A stretch of DNA of 64,000 nucleotides from Schaalia sp. HMT-172 (GTDB lineage Bacteria > Actinomycetota > Actinomycetes > Actinomycetales > Actinomycetaceae). Every line of letters begins with the position of its first letter. The stretch's first letter is position 1. The notes under the pieces are model-generated. The model was not told the origin of the DNA and made no database searches. It saw only the letters and a list, made by a program, of their open reading frames with translations. This document shows positions 44,202-53,348 of the stretch, piece by piece. Location of the stretch: NCBI RefSeq assembly GCF_030644365.1, contig NZ_CP130058.1, positions 1,364,001 through 1,428,000 of the forward strand. Direction: 5' to 3'. A program made the translations under genes and the position numbers.

Positions 44202-44207
44202 TAGGAT
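44202..44207 (+). promoter_or_regulatory. -10 element of the MFS gene (leaderless start)
   Basis: TAGGAT ends exactly 7 nt before the ATG at 44215. The earlier ATG (44206) overlaps this element and is therefore unlikely to be used. Confidence 0.55.
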
Positions 44208-44214
44208 GGCCATC

Positions 44215-45612
44215 ATGCCCGCCGACGATTCCTCCGCCCCCGCTTCCGCCTCGTGGACCCCGTCCGAAATTGGCTTGGCCATCGGGTCCGTGCTTCTCAT
44301 TACCCTCGTGGCCTTCGAGGAACTCGCCGCCACGACGATCATGCCGGTCGTCGTCGAGTCTTTCGACGCGGCACCCTGGTACCCGATCGCATCGGGGGCG
44401 GCACTGGCCGCGCAGCTGAGCGCCACCGTGGTCGCGGGCGCCCTGGCCGATTGGAAGGGCCCCCGTGTCGTCTTGCTCGCGGGGCTGGTGCTCTTCGCAG
44501 TCGGCCTGCTGGTGTGCACCGTCGGCTCACACGTCATCGTCTTCGTCGTCGGGCGCGCGCTGCAAGGGCTAGGAGGCGGCCTCCTCATCGTCCCGCTCTA
44601 CGTGCTCGTGGGCTCGGTTGCCTCCCCTCGGCACCGCCCTACGTTCTTCGCATCTTTCTCCCTGGCGTGGGTGCTTCCCTCCCTGGTCGGCCCCGCGATC
44701 GCCGGTCACGTCACCCAGGAGTGGGGATGGCGCTACGTCTTCGGCGTCGTTCCCCTCCTCGTGCTGATCGCCGCCCTTCCCATTGCCTCTGTCCTGCGTT
44801 CCGTGCCGACCGCGCAGGGACAGCGCTCCCCCGTCCTGGCGGCCCTGTCTCGTGATGCCGGGCTCGTCGGCGTCGGGGTCGTGCTGCTCCAGCTCGCGGG
44901 AGCCCTCGCCTCGCCCGTCGCGCAATTCGGTGTTTTCGCCCTCGGCGCGGTCATCACGGTGTGGGCGCTCCCCCGTCTCCTCCCGCGCGGCACCTTCGTG
45001 TCGCGCCCGGGCATGCCCTCGGCGATCCTGGCGAGGCTCGGCGCACTCGCCTCCCAAGTCGGTCTCGCCGTCATGATCCCGCTGATCCTCCAGCGCGTGC
45101 ACGGCTGGTCCGAGGCCTCCTCCGCCTGGTGGGTCACCCTCGGTTCGATCACGTGGTCCATCGGCGCGGTCGGGCAGGCGCGCGTCCACGACCCGCACCT
45201 GCGCCGACGGCTCCCCGTCATCGGTGGCACGCTGATGGCTATCGGCTCGATCCCCGTGGGGGCCCTCCTCGTCCCCGCAATTCCCGTGTGGGTGGCCCTC
45301 ATCGGTTGGCTTCTGGTGGGCCTGGGCGTCGGCCTCGTTCACGCACCCCTGTCCGTCATGGCCCTCGAGGTAACTCCCGAGGCCAAGCACGGGCGCGTCG
45401 CCTCGTGGCTGCAGGTCGCCGATTCCGCCGGTCCCGCCCTCGAACTCGCCCTCGTCTCGGTGGCCATGAGTGCGTGGGCCGCCACCGCCACGGCGGGCGG
45501 GGCGGCCTACGCTCCCTATTGGGTGATTGCTGCTGCGCTCGCGATCCTCACGGTGTTTGCCGTGACTCGGCTGCGTCCCGCGTCGGAACGATCCACCGGT
45601 GGGGAGAGCTAG
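44215..45612 (+). CDS. MFS transporter, drug:H+ antiporter type
   Basis: This is a 465-residue member of the major facilitator superfamily. Helix 1 begins [20 protein letters not shown]. The loop after helix 2 reads [20 protein letters not shown], matching motif A (GxxxDRxGRR) loosely. Motif B/C-like text [20 protein letters not shown] lies in helix 4. About fourteen hydrophobic stretches suggest the DHA2 arrangement. Related proteins export drugs or metabolites, and no substrate can be read from sequence. Upstream of 44215 the same frame is open for 2.2 kb, but that part is the antisense of aspS and yciO. It is convergent with the DEAD-box gene, ending 3 nt from it. Confidence 0.9.
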   Translation: MPADDSSAPASASWTPSEIGLAIGSVLLITLVAFEELAATTIMPVVVESFDAAPWYPIASGAALAAQLSATVVAGALADWKGPRVVLLAGLVLFAVGLLVCTVGSHVIVFVVGRALQGLGGGLLIVPLYVLVGSVASPRHRPTFFASFSLAWVLPSLVGPAIAGHVTQEWGWRYVFGVVPLLVLIAALPIASVLRSVPTAQGQRSPVLAALSRDAGLVGVGVVLLQLAGALASPVAQFGVFALGAVITVWALPRLLPRGTFVSRPGMPSAILARLGALASQVGLAVMIPLILQRVHGWSEASSAWWVTLGSITWSIGAVGQARVHDPHLRRRLPVIGGTLMAIGSIPVGALLVPAIPVWVALIGWLLVGLGVGLVHAPLSVMALEVTPEAKHGRVASWLQVADSAGPALELALVSVAMSAWAATATAGGAAYAPYWVIAAALAILTVFAVTRLRPASERSTGGES

Positions 45613-45615
45613 CGC

Positions 45616-47772
45616 TCAGTCCTCGTAGCGGCGCTTACCGAAGTGGCGACGTCCGCCCTCGCGGCCACCGTCGCGCTCCCAGCCGTCGCGGCCGCCCTCG
45701 CGTTCACGACGCGCACGCTTGATGTCCTTTTCCCAGCGCTCGGTGCGCACCGAGCGGCGCGGTCGCGAGCCATCGCCCTTCTCGAAGCGGTGCGGGCGCT
45801 TGTCGTCGCGATCTGAGAAGCGCCCCTCGCGATCGCCGTAGCCGCCCCGGCCTCGGTAGTCGCGCTCGAAGTCGCGGCGCTCGAAGCCGTCTCGCTCCCC
45901 GCGCGCGCCCGGCCCCTCGTCCACGCGGATACGCAGCTGACGACCGGATACGTAGCCCTTGGAGATACGCGACAGCTGCTCGCCCGACAGATCCGCCGTG
46001 ATGTCGACGAGGGAGAAGGTCGGATAGATCTCGATGTTGCCGATGTCGCGGCCGTCGATGCCGCCCTCGCCCGCGATCGCGCCGACGATCGAGCCGGGCT
46101 TGACACGGTCCTTCTTACCGACTTCGATGCGGTAGCGCGTGCCGGAGCCGGGGGCCGGGCGGCCGCCGCCACGGCGGCGAGAGCCGTTGGCACCACCCTT
46201 GAGCGGGCGGTCCTTATCGCGTCCCGCCTCGAAGGATGCGCCGACGAATTCGCCGGACTCGTCCAGGCGCTCCTCGCGGCGAATCTTGCCATTTCCACGG
46301 CGGTCCTTCTCGCGGCGGGGCGCGGGGCCCTCGTCGCCGACCGCCGTGGCCATGAGCGCGGCCGCGATGTCCTCGACGCTCACGTCCTCGCCCATGTCGG
46401 CGAGCAGACCCTTGTACATGTCGAGGCGGCCGCGCTCGATTCGTGCGCCCAGGCCCTCGAGCAGGCGGCGAGCCCGGAACTCAGAGACGGCGGCGGGCGA
46501 GGGGATCTCGACCTCTTCCATCTCGGTCCCCGTCAGCTTTTCAATGCGACGCAGGCGGCCGTGCTCGCGCGGGGTAAAGAAGGTGAGGGCGCGGCCCTCG
46601 CGCCCGGCGCGGCCGGTGCGGCCGATGCGGTGCACGTAGGCCTCCGGCTCGCGGGGCACGTCGAAGTTGACGACCAGGGAGATGCGCTCCACGTCCAGGC
46701 CGCGCGCCGCGACATCGGTGGCGACCAGCACGTCGAGAGAGCCGTTCTTCAGGCGCTCGACCATGCGCTCGCGCTCAGTCTGGGCGACGTCGCCGGAGAT
46801 GCCTGCAGCTCGGAAGCCGCGGCCCGACAGCTCAAGGGACACCTCTTCGACATCCGCGCGGGTGCGCACGAAGACGATGGCCGCGTCGGCCTCCTCCTGA
46901 CCCGCCGCGATGTGCTGGGCCCGCGTGGCCAGGACGCGCGACAGTGCGCCGATCTTGTGCTTGTAGGGCACGACCGCGTAGGTCTGGTGAATCGTGTCGA
47001 CCGTCGACGATTCCGTCGAGACGGCGACCTTGACGGGATCCTTGAGGTGCTCGCGCGCCACCTTCTCAATGGCGGCGGGCATCGTGGCGCTAAACAGCGC
47101 CGTCAGGCGGTCATCGGGCACGCTCGACGCGATCGTCTCGACGTCCTCGGCGAAGCCCATGCGCAGCATCTCGTCAGCCTCGTCCAACACGAGCATGCGC
47201 ACGTTCGACAGGTCGAGTGCGCCCTTCTCGATCAGGTCGATGACACGGCCCGGGGTGCCCACGACGACCTGCGCGCCGCGCTTAAGCGCGCCGATCTGGG
47301 GACCGTAGGGGGAGCCGCCGTACACGGGGACGACGTCGAGGCGGGCGGTGCGCGCAGCGAAATCCTCAATGGCCTGGGCGCTCTGCATCGCGAGTTCGCG
47401 CGTGGGAGCCAGGACCAGGGCCTGGACGTCGCGCTCATCGGCATCGACGATGGCCAGCAGCGGCAGACCGAAGGCGGCCGTCTTGCCGGTACCCGTCTGG
47501 GCGATACCCACGACGTCGCGCAGCTCAAGGAGCGGCGGGATCGCGGCGGCCTGGATCGGGGTGGGGACGCGGAACCCCATATCGGTGACGGCCTCGAGGA
47601 TCTCCTCGGGCAGTCCGAGGCTCGCGAAGGTCACGGTATCGCCGTCTTCACCGTCGGCTTCCTGCCCGGCGTCGCGATCCTGGCCGTCGGCCTCATCGAC
47701 GAGATCGAGCTCGTCGTCCATGTCCATGATGTCGTCGCGCTCGTCGCGATCCATGTAGTCGTCAGAGGGCAT
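45616..47772 (-). CDS. DEAD-box RNA helicase (CsdA/DeaD-type) with RG-rich tail
   Basis: This RNA helicase of about 718 residues remodels structured RNA, notably in cold adaptation and ribosome assembly. An acidic N-terminus (residues 1-45) precedes the Q motif region MGFRVPTPIQAAAIPPLLEL. Helicase motifs follow in order: GIAQTGTGKTAAFGLPLLAI (I), VLAPTRELAMQSAQ (Ia), MLVLDEADEML (II), LFSATMP (III) and YVHRIGRTGRAGREGRALTF (VI). A C-terminal DbpA-type RNA-binding domain (YRIEVGKKDRVKPGSIVGAI) is followed by an Arg/Gly/Asp-rich disordered tail of about 110 residues. The ATG at 47772 has AAGGA 6 nt upstream; the frame to 47853 is leader. The leader is long (about 135 nt) and contains a possible 19-codon upstream ORF. 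Confidence 0.95.
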   Translation of the reverse strand: MPSDDYMDRDERDDIMDMDDELDLVDEADGQDRDAGQEADGEDGDTVTFASLGLPEEILEAVTDMGFRVPTPIQAAAIPPLLELRDVVGIAQTGTGKTAAFGLPLLAIVDADERDVQALVLAPTRELAMQSAQAIEDFAARTARLDVVPVYGGSPYGPQIGALKRGAQVVVGTPGRVIDLIEKGALDLSNVRMLVLDEADEMLRMGFAEDVETIASSVPDDRLTALFSATMPAAIEKVAREHLKDPVKVAVSTESSTVDTIHQTYAVVPYKHKIGALSRVLATRAQHIAAGQEEADAAIVFVRTRADVEEVSLELSGRGFRAAGISGDVAQTERERMVERLKNGSLDVLVATDVAARGLDVERISLVVNFDVPREPEAYVHRIGRTGRAGREGRALTFFTPREHGRLRRIEKLTGTEMEEVEIPSPAAVSEFRARRLLEGLGARIERGRLDMYKGLLADMGEDVSVEDIAAALMATAVGDEGPAPRREKDRRGNGKIRREERLDESGEFVGASFEAGRDKDRPLKGGANGSRRRGGGRPAPGSGTRYRIEVGKKDRVKPGSIVGAIAGEGGIDGRDIGNIEIYPTFSLVDITADLSGEQLSRISKGYVSGRQLRIRVDEGPGARGERDGFERRDFERDYRGRGGYGDREGRFSDRDDKRPHRFEKGDGSRPRRSVRTERWEKDIKRARREREGGRDGWERDGGREGGRRHFGKRRYED

Positions 47773-47845
47773 AGTCATTCCTTGCCTGTTGCGTGTGGGG
47801 TAGCAAAACCATCGGGGCGGGCCATCTCGGCTCCTCAGCGCGGCC

Positions 47846-47905
47846 TCACCCATAACAACAAATCCCGCGTCCCGCGGGGCACCATAACAAGGGGCTGCGC
47901 CTCAT
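47846..47905 (-). CDS. Possible 19-codon upstream ORF in the helicase leader
   Basis: ATG at 47905 opens a 19-residue frame (MRRSPLLWCPAGRGICCYG) that ends 73 nt before the helicase start. It has a Trp and three Cys. It lies about 5 nt after the transcription start predicted from the -10 at 47916. A CCCGCGGGACGCGGG stem lies inside it, flanked by two copies of TTGTTATGG. There is no good ribosome site. Coding is possible but unproven. Confidence 0.25.
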   Translation of the reverse strand: MRRSPLLWCPAGRGICCYG

Positions 47906-47915
47906 CGCTGCGTCC

Positions 47916-47921
47916 AGCATA
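47916..47921 (-). promoter_or_regulatory. -10 element for the DEAD-box gene
   Basis: TATGCT on the minus strand predicts transcription from about 47909, which gives a 5' leader of about 137 nt. Long structured leaders are common for cold-shock helicases. The -35 is weak. Confidence 0.4.
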
Positions 47922-47991
47922 GCGCGCGCTTGCTCGAAAAAGGTGCCTGTCGTCGGCGAATTCACTGTTCGCGCCAGTCCAAGGCGGCGCT

Positions 47992-49593
47992 TCACGACCT
48001 CCGGTCCAGGCGCAGGCGCGCCACGAAGGAGGCGATGGTGACCTGGCGGTTGTCTTCCGCGCGCAGCGGGGCGACGACGAGGCGCTCGACTTCGTCGCGG
48101 CACAGGGCCCTCATGTCGCGACGCACGGCGCGCGCACGCCTCGATGCCACCCAGGAGCTGACGACGCGGCTCGCCCCCGCGCACAGGAGCGTGAGCGCGA
48201 GCGACACGCCAATGATCACAGGAGGAACGGGAATCGGGCCGAGCGTGGGAACGCGGGCATCGATGAGGACCGCGCGGCCCAGGTGCGCGAGAAGAATCCA
48301 CGCACCCCCTCCCACGCAGGCGAGCCAGGCGAGCAGCTGCACGACGCCGAGGAAGCGAACGGCCGCGGGGGCGCTCGCGCTCACGCGCAGATTCGCAGCC
48401 ACCTCGCGGTGCGCGCCCTCCGGCACCTTCCCAGCGCCCGACAGCGCCCGATCGATGAGTAGGCGCCGCCAGCGCTCTGGGCGCCCCTGCGAGCGCGCGG
48501 CCACCTCGCGGCGCACCGCATTAGCGAAGGCCGCTTCGTCGGAGGTGGAGCGTGTCGGCAGCGTGGGCGTCGTGGCGCTCTCCTCGCGGGACTCGTCGCC
48601 CAGGTGAAGGCGTCGCAGAGGATCGGCCCCCAGACGCGAGAGCCAGCGCAGGGGAAGCCAGCCGCCGACGCGCGCACACGCGCGTCGCGTCGAGCCGGCC
48701 ACGGCCTCTTCGATGATAGGTGCCCCCGCAAGGTCCGCTGCGGCCTGAGCGAGCTCACCGGCCAGGCCCTCGGTCTCGACCCCACGGATGGTGCCCTCCA
48801 GGCCGAGCGCATCGCGCAGAAGGACCGCGGCCTCGGCCAGGGCGGCGCGCGCACGAGCTGCCTGACGCGACACACGGGCAGCTTCCCCGCCGAGATGGGC
48901 GGCGAGCGCGCTCACGCCCTCCCCCGTCGTCGCACTGACGGGAAGGATACGAGCGCCAGCGAGGCCGCGCGCATCGAGGATGCGGCGCAAGTCGGACTCG
49001 ATGGAGGCGCGCGAGGCGGCGTCCAACGTGTCGATGTGAGTCAGGGCGACCGTCACGGAGGCGTGCGAGGAACGCAGGCGCGACAACCACTCGTCGTGCA
49101 GGCGCGCGTCCGCATACTTTTGGGGATTGACCACGACGACCAGCGCGTCCACGCGCGAGGCCAGGCGTTGCGTCACCTCGGCATGAGCCGCCTCGACTGA
49201 GTCAATGTCGGGCAAGTCCACGATGACGGTATCGCCCTGCGGACCCGCGGGCGCATCCACACGCGCGGCCACGCCCAGCCACCCCAACAGCTGCGCGGGT
49301 TCGCGGCCCGCGGGCAGGACCGCGCAGGCCTCGTTGGTCGTGGGCCGCAAAATACCCGCGCGCACGACCTGCGCCCCGCACAGAGCGTTAACGAGGGACG
49401 ACTTACCCGCGCCCGTGCCGCCCAGCATGCCGATCACGCACCACGTCGGATCCATCTCGCTGCGCTCAGAGGTCACGTCGATGAGCTCGCGCACCCTCGC
49501 CAAGGTCGTCGGCTCGATGTCGGACGCGGCGAGCATCGTGATCTGGTCGAGCTGTGCCGCTGCCGCCGCAACGGGGATCGATGAGCGCCTCAT
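47992..49593 (-). CDS. Dynamin-like/YfjP-type GTPase with two membrane helices (partner 2)
   Basis: This is a GTPase of 533 residues. G1 is CVIGMLGGTGAGKSSLVNAL, G3 is DTVIVDLPDIDSVEAAHAEV and G4 is VALTHIDTLDAASR. ARILPVSATTGEGVSALAAH is a G5-like motif. After about 130 helical residues there are two hydrophobic helices (LGVVQLLAWLACVGGGAWIL and IIGVSLALTLLCAGASRVV), then a basic C-terminus. G domain, helical stalk and membrane paddle is the layout of bacterial dynamin-like proteins or of YfjP-type GTPases. Its start overlaps the partner's stop by 4 bases, so the two are co-translated and probably form a pair. Membrane remodelling or stress protection is the likely role by analogy, not proven. 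Confidence 0.82.
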   Translation of the reverse strand: MRRSSIPVAAAAAQLDQITMLAASDIEPTTLARVRELIDVTSERSEMDPTWCVIGMLGGTGAGKSSLVNALCGAQVVRAGILRPTTNEACAVLPAGREPAQLLGWLGVAARVDAPAGPQGDTVIVDLPDIDSVEAAHAEVTQRLASRVDALVVVVNPQKYADARLHDEWLSRLRSSHASVTVALTHIDTLDAASRASIESDLRRILDARGLAGARILPVSATTGEGVSALAAHLGGEAARVSRQAARARAALAEAAVLLRDALGLEGTIRGVETEGLAGELAQAAADLAGAPIIEEAVAGSTRRACARVGGWLPLRWLSRLGADPLRRLHLGDESREESATTPTLPTRSTSDEAAFANAVRREVAARSQGRPERWRRLLIDRALSGAGKVPEGAHREVAANLRVSASAPAAVRFLGVVQLLAWLACVGGGAWILLAHLGRAVLIDARVPTLGPIPVPPVIIGVSLALTLLCAGASRVVSSWVASRRARAVRRDMRALCRDEVERLVVAPLRAEDNRQVTIASFVARLRLDRRS

Positions 49594-51242
49594 GCCAGCG
49601 CCTCCCGGGCCTCGTCGAGCGCCAACGCGAGGGCCTCGACGCGCTCCCGTTCCTGCGAGCGATCCAGCTTCGCGGCAATGGGGGCGACGACGTCGGACAG
49701 CGAGTCGGCCGCCAGCGACTCCAGGGCCTCACGGGCCTGCGCGGCGAGCGCACGCACCGTGCGCTCGCCGAAATACGATTCGAGGATCGTCTGCGACAGC
49801 GCGGCCGACGCCCCCGCAACGCCGACCTCGATGCCCGTGACGCCGCCCGTCATCGCGAAAGCACTGACCATGAGCGACACCGTCACGACGTTAATTCCTC
49901 CGGCCAGGAGCCGCCCCGTCACGCGCGAAGACTCCGCCTGACCGCGCACGATCTGCGTCACCTCGCTGGTCCACGCCTGCGCCGTCCTGCGCGCGCGCTC
50001 AAGGCACGCCTGAGCGTCCAACAGCTCCTCGAACTCGCCGATTGCGACGACCGGCTCGGCCAGACGCAGGGCCTCGGTCCACGCACGATGGTACTGATCG
50101 CTCAAGCGCTGAGCCAGCCCGCCGGTCAAGTCACGACGCACCTGCTCCTCGGGGGCGGCAGTTCCGCGCACGGCACCCATGACGCGCTCACGCACGCTGC
50201 CAAGGACCCTGGCCAGAGTGCGTGTCATGTCCCACGAGCCGAGCACCTCGGCGATGCGGGCGCTCACCTCGCCGCGCAAGACGTCGTCGCTCGACGAGGA
50301 GGCAACCTCTCGAGCGCCCGAGGCGATCAGCTGATCGATGCCCTCGCTCGCGGAGGCGATCGCGCGGTAGGACTCTCGGGCGCCGTCCAACGCCTTCCTG
50401 GCCTCGTCGAGCGATGCGGCAACGGCCCCCGACAGGGAAGAACGAATGATGGCGGCGCGCTCCTGCGCGTCGTGCCCGATCCCCCGCAAGAAAGACCCCA
50501 CGGCGGCGATCGCATCGAAGGGAAGACGCCCCTCCGTCAGGGGCTGCTCAGTGATCACGATGATGGGCACCTCGCCCAGGCCTCGGCGCCGCGCGAGCGA
50601 GGTCAAATCCGCTCGGATCTCCTCCTGCGCGCCCTCGGGCACCCGGTTGAGGACGATGGCGACACGAAGGCCGCGCTCGGCCGCCTCCTCCAGATGCCTC
50701 CACGCGACCGCGTCCGCGTAGCGAGCAGCGCTCGTGACAAAAATCCACAGATCCGCGCCATCGAGAAGTTCCGAGGCGAGCCGACGGTTCCCCTCCTCGA
50801 CCGAATCGATGTCGGGGGCATCCAAGATGCCGATCGACGGCCACATCATGTCGTCCACCACCACCGTCACGGCGTCCAGGCTCGTACCCGCCCCGCCCTC
50901 GTGCTTCGCCAAGCGAGGCAGCACGCGATCCGACATGAACCACGCGCGAGCCGCGGGCGAACACACCACGACCGGGCGCCGAGTCGTGGGGCGAACGGCA
51001 CCCGACCGGGACACATTACGATCAAGCAGCGAGTTCACGAGGGTCGACTTGCCCGAACCCGTCGACCCGCCGACCACGACGAGCAGGGGCGCGTCAGCGT
51101 CCTCCAGACGCGGCAGCACGAGGTCCTGCAGGCGACGAAGCGCCCGCTCGGCCTCGGGGCGGGCGCCCTGGGGCATCGCCTCCAACGATTCCTTGAGCGC
51201 GCCCGCGAGGCGGCGGGCGCCTTCAACCGCGGTGGTCGGCAC
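49590..51242 (-). CDS. Dynamin-like/YfjP-type GTPase (partner 1)
   Basis: This is a GTPase of 550 residues that starts just past the hisS stop (GTG 51242; TGA-GTG with no gap). G1 is PLLVVVGGSTGSGKSTLVNSL, G2 threonines lie in SGAVRPTTRRPVVVC, and G3 is IGILDAPDIDSVEEGNRRLA. G4 is atypical (IVLNRVPEGAQEEIRADL). Long helical regions follow (about 250-430). A hydrophobic hairpin (VVTVSLMVSAFAMTGGVTGI and the following AGASAALS segment) near residues 450-490 could dip into the membrane. The two proteins share the GGSTGSGKS/GGTGAGKS loop and the DxPDIDSVE G3 box, so they are paralogues. In Streptomyces and mycobacteria paired dynamin-like proteins work as heteromers, which supports a joint role. 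Confidence 0.82.
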   Translation of the reverse strand: MPTTAVEGARRLAGALKESLEAMPQGARPEAERALRRLQDLVLPRLEDADAPLLVVVGGSTGSGKSTLVNSLLDRNVSRSGAVRPTTRRPVVVCSPAARAWFMSDRVLPRLAKHEGGAGTSLDAVTVVVDDMMWPSIGILDAPDIDSVEEGNRRLASELLDGADLWIFVTSAARYADAVAWRHLEEAAERGLRVAIVLNRVPEGAQEEIRADLTSLARRRGLGEVPIIVITEQPLTEGRLPFDAIAAVGSFLRGIGHDAQERAAIIRSSLSGAVAASLDEARKALDGARESYRAIASASEGIDQLIASGAREVASSSSDDVLRGEVSARIAEVLGSWDMTRTLARVLGSVRERVMGAVRGTAAPEEQVRRDLTGGLAQRLSDQYHRAWTEALRLAEPVVAIGEFEELLDAQACLERARRTAQAWTSEVTQIVRGQAESSRVTGRLLAGGINVVTVSLMVSAFAMTGGVTGIEVGVAGASAALSQTILESYFGERTVRALAAQAREALESLAADSLSDVVAPIAAKLDRSQERERVEALALALDEAREALA

Positions 51243-52595
51243 TCAGGCCGTCACCTTCTCCACAGTGGGCACCGCGTCCGCCGCGGGAACCTCCCACGTC
51301 GCGGCATCGGCCTGAACCTGCTCTCCCGTGCGGATGTCCTTGACCGTGTCGGCGGCCCCCTCCTCACCCGGGAACCAGACGAATGGAATGCCGCGCTTAT
51401 CCGCGAACTTGATCTGCTTACCGAACTTCGCCGCGCTCGGGGCGACGTCGGTCGAGATGCCTCGCCCACGCAGCGTCGCCGCGATCTCCTCGGAACGCTC
51501 GCGGTGCTCCTCGTTGGTCACGGCCACGACGACGGCCGTCGGAACCTTACGCGAGGCACGCACCAGCGGCGCAGAGATCATGCGCGAGACGAGGCGCGAG
51601 ACACCAATGGACAGGCCAACGCCCGGGTAAGTGCGCTTACCGTCCTTGGCCAGGGAATCGTAGCGGCCGCCCGAGCAGATCGACCCGAGGTCCTCATGGC
51701 CCTCAATCTCTGACTCGTAGACGCTTCCCGTGTAGTAGTCCAGGCCGCGCGCGATCTTCAGGTCGGCGACCACGGCACCCGGCATGCGCTTGTTGGCGGT
51801 GTCGAGCAGCTCGGCGAGCTCCTTGAGCCCCTCGTCCAGCAGCTCACCGCTCACGCCCAGTCCAGCCAGGCGCTCGCGCACCTGGGCCGAATCAGCCGTG
51901 CGAATCTGGGCCATCTGGAGCAGAACGGACGCCTGGTCGCCGTCGATGCCGGACTCGGCCAGCTCCCTGGCCACGCCCTCGGGCCCAATCTTGTCGATCT
52001 TGTCAAGCCCGCGCAGAGCCGCCTCGACGTCGGTGACTCCGAGGGACTCGCACACGCCCTGAACGACCTTGCGGTTGTTGACAAGCACGCGCACCGGCGG
52101 GATCGGCAGGCTGTTGAGGGCCTCGGCCATGACGAGAGGCAGGTCCACCTCGAAGTGGAAGGGCAGCTCGCCGTTGCCCACGACGTCGATATCGGCCTGC
52201 GTGAACTCGCGGAAACGCCCCTCCTGCGGGCGCTCCCCGCGCCACACCTTCTGAATCTGGTAGCGCTTGAAGGGGAAATCCAACTCGTTGGCGTTCTCCA
52301 CGACGTAACGCGCGAAGGGGACGGTCAGGTCGAAGTGCAGACCCATGCCCTTGTCCTTGGAAGCGCGCGCACCCGCGGCCGCAGCCTTCAGCGCTTGCAG
52401 GCGGTCAAGAACGTAGATCTCCTTCGAGGTCTCTCCCTTGGCCTCCAGCTGCGCCAGCGTCTCGACCGCACGCGTCTCGATTCCCGCGAAGCCGTGCAGC
52501 TCAAAGACACGGCGCAGCTCGTCGAGGACGTGCATCTCAATGATGCGTCCCTCGGGGAGCCATTCGGGGAAACCTGACAAAGACGTGCGAGCCAT
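51243..52595 (-). CDS. hisS: Histidyl-tRNA synthetase
   Basis: This class II synthetase of about 450 residues charges tRNA-His. GFPEWLPEGRIIEMHVLDEL opens the protein. Motif 2 is FKRYQIQKVWRGERPQEGRF, and the histidine signatures are KIARGLDYYTGSVYESEIEG and ICSGGRYDSLAKDGKRTYPG. The C-terminal anticodon domain (VVVAVTNEEHRERSEEIAAT, FVWFPGEEGAADTVKDIRTG) is present. The ATG at 52595 has AAGGA 7 nt upstream, and the frame to 52622 is leader. The order MBL-hydrolase-hisS and the adjoining GTPase pair suggest one transcript running on from the DUF349 gene. Confidence 0.96.
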   Translation of the reverse strand: MARTSLSGFPEWLPEGRIIEMHVLDELRRVFELHGFAGIETRAVETLAQLEAKGETSKEIYVLDRLQALKAAAAGARASKDKGMGLHFDLTVPFARYVVENANELDFPFKRYQIQKVWRGERPQEGRFREFTQADIDVVGNGELPFHFEVDLPLVMAEALNSLPIPPVRVLVNNRKVVQGVCESLGVTDVEAALRGLDKIDKIGPEGVARELAESGIDGDQASVLLQMAQIRTADSAQVRERLAGLGVSGELLDEGLKELAELLDTANKRMPGAVVADLKIARGLDYYTGSVYESEIEGHEDLGSICSGGRYDSLAKDGKRTYPGVGLSIGVSRLVSRMISAPLVRASRKVPTAVVVAVTNEEHRERSEEIAATLRGRGISTDVAPSAAKFGKQIKFADKRGIPFVWFPGEEGAADTVKDIRTGEQVQADAATWEVPAADAVPTVEKVTA

Positions 52596-52627
52596 AACAA
52601 AATCCTTGAGATCGAACGACACCTGCG

Positions 52628-53347
52628 CTAGCCGATACGACGAGCGCGGATCAAGTATTGGTTGGAGCGTATCTCATCCGCAAGCGTAGTCGCCGGACCG
52701 TGGCCGGGGATGAGGATCGTGCTCGGGTCGAGGGCGTTGGAAATAGTGCGCAGCGAGTGACGCATTTGCGTTTCGTCACCGCCGGGCATGTCGGTGCGCC
52801 CCACGCTGTCTTTAAACAGGACGTCGGCGGACAGCGCCCACGGCACCGCCTCCTCGCTGGCGTAGAAAGACTGGTTATTGACGCGCACGTCCAGCGGGCT
52901 GTGCCCGAGGAAGAGCGCCGATCCCTCGGTGTGACCGGGGGCGGGCACCATGCGCAGCCACACGCCCAGGGTCAGCTCGACGGAGTCCGCGGGCATCTCA
53001 CGCAGGTCGGTGGGCCTCACCCAGGGTCCCACGAAGTCGGGCGGGGCCATGGGCAGGAAAGAGGCCGGATCGTCCATGCGGTACATGTCCGGTCCCGGCA
53101 GGTAGCACGGGACCGTAGAACCGTCTGCTCCCCAGGTGGAGACCTCGGCCGCATCCCACACGTGGTCGGGGTGGCCGTGGGTAAGCAGCACGGCACCGAC
53201 GCTCACGCCCTCGAATTCGAGGATTTGCCGAATCAGGTGCCTGATGCCGGCGGAGGGGTCGACAACAAGGGCAGTGCCCGCCCCGGAAGGGACGAGCACA
53301 AGCCCATTCGCCGCGTAAAAGGGCGACGGGATGACGTGAAGACGCAT
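52628..53347 (-). CDS. MBL-fold metallo-hydrolase (glyoxalase II-like)
   Basis: This is a zinc-dependent hydrolase of 239 residues. The metal motif VLLTHGHPDHVWDAAEVSTW (HxHxDH) and the later VPAPGHTEGSALFLGHSPLD give the usual metal ligands. VDPSAGIRHLIRQILEFEG and DPSTILIPGHGPATTLADEI match the glyoxalase II-like subgroup found next to hisS in many actinobacteria. Substrate is not known; thioester or lactone hydrolysis is possible. The open frame reaches 53713, but the ATG at 53347 begins the recognisable fold. It starts 1 nt before the DUF349 stop. RBS and spacing suit coupling to that gene. Confidence 0.88.
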   Translation of the reverse strand: MRLHVIPSPFYAANGLVLVPSGAGTALVVDPSAGIRHLIRQILEFEGVSVGAVLLTHGHPDHVWDAAEVSTWGADGSTVPCYLPGPDMYRMDDPASFLPMAPPDFVGPWVRPTDLREMPADSVELTLGVWLRMVPAPGHTEGSALFLGHSPLDVRVNNQSFYASEEAVPWALSADVLFKDSVGRTDMPGGDETQMRHSLRTISNALDPSTILIPGHGPATTLADEIRSNQYLIRARRIG

Positions 53348-53348
53348 G

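Noticed and set aside
41983-45612. A 1209-codon open frame on the plus strand
   Set aside because: Only the last 465 codons encode the MFS transporter. The rest is the antisense of yciO and aspS, open because of GC-rich codon bias, and its translation has no protein-like pattern.
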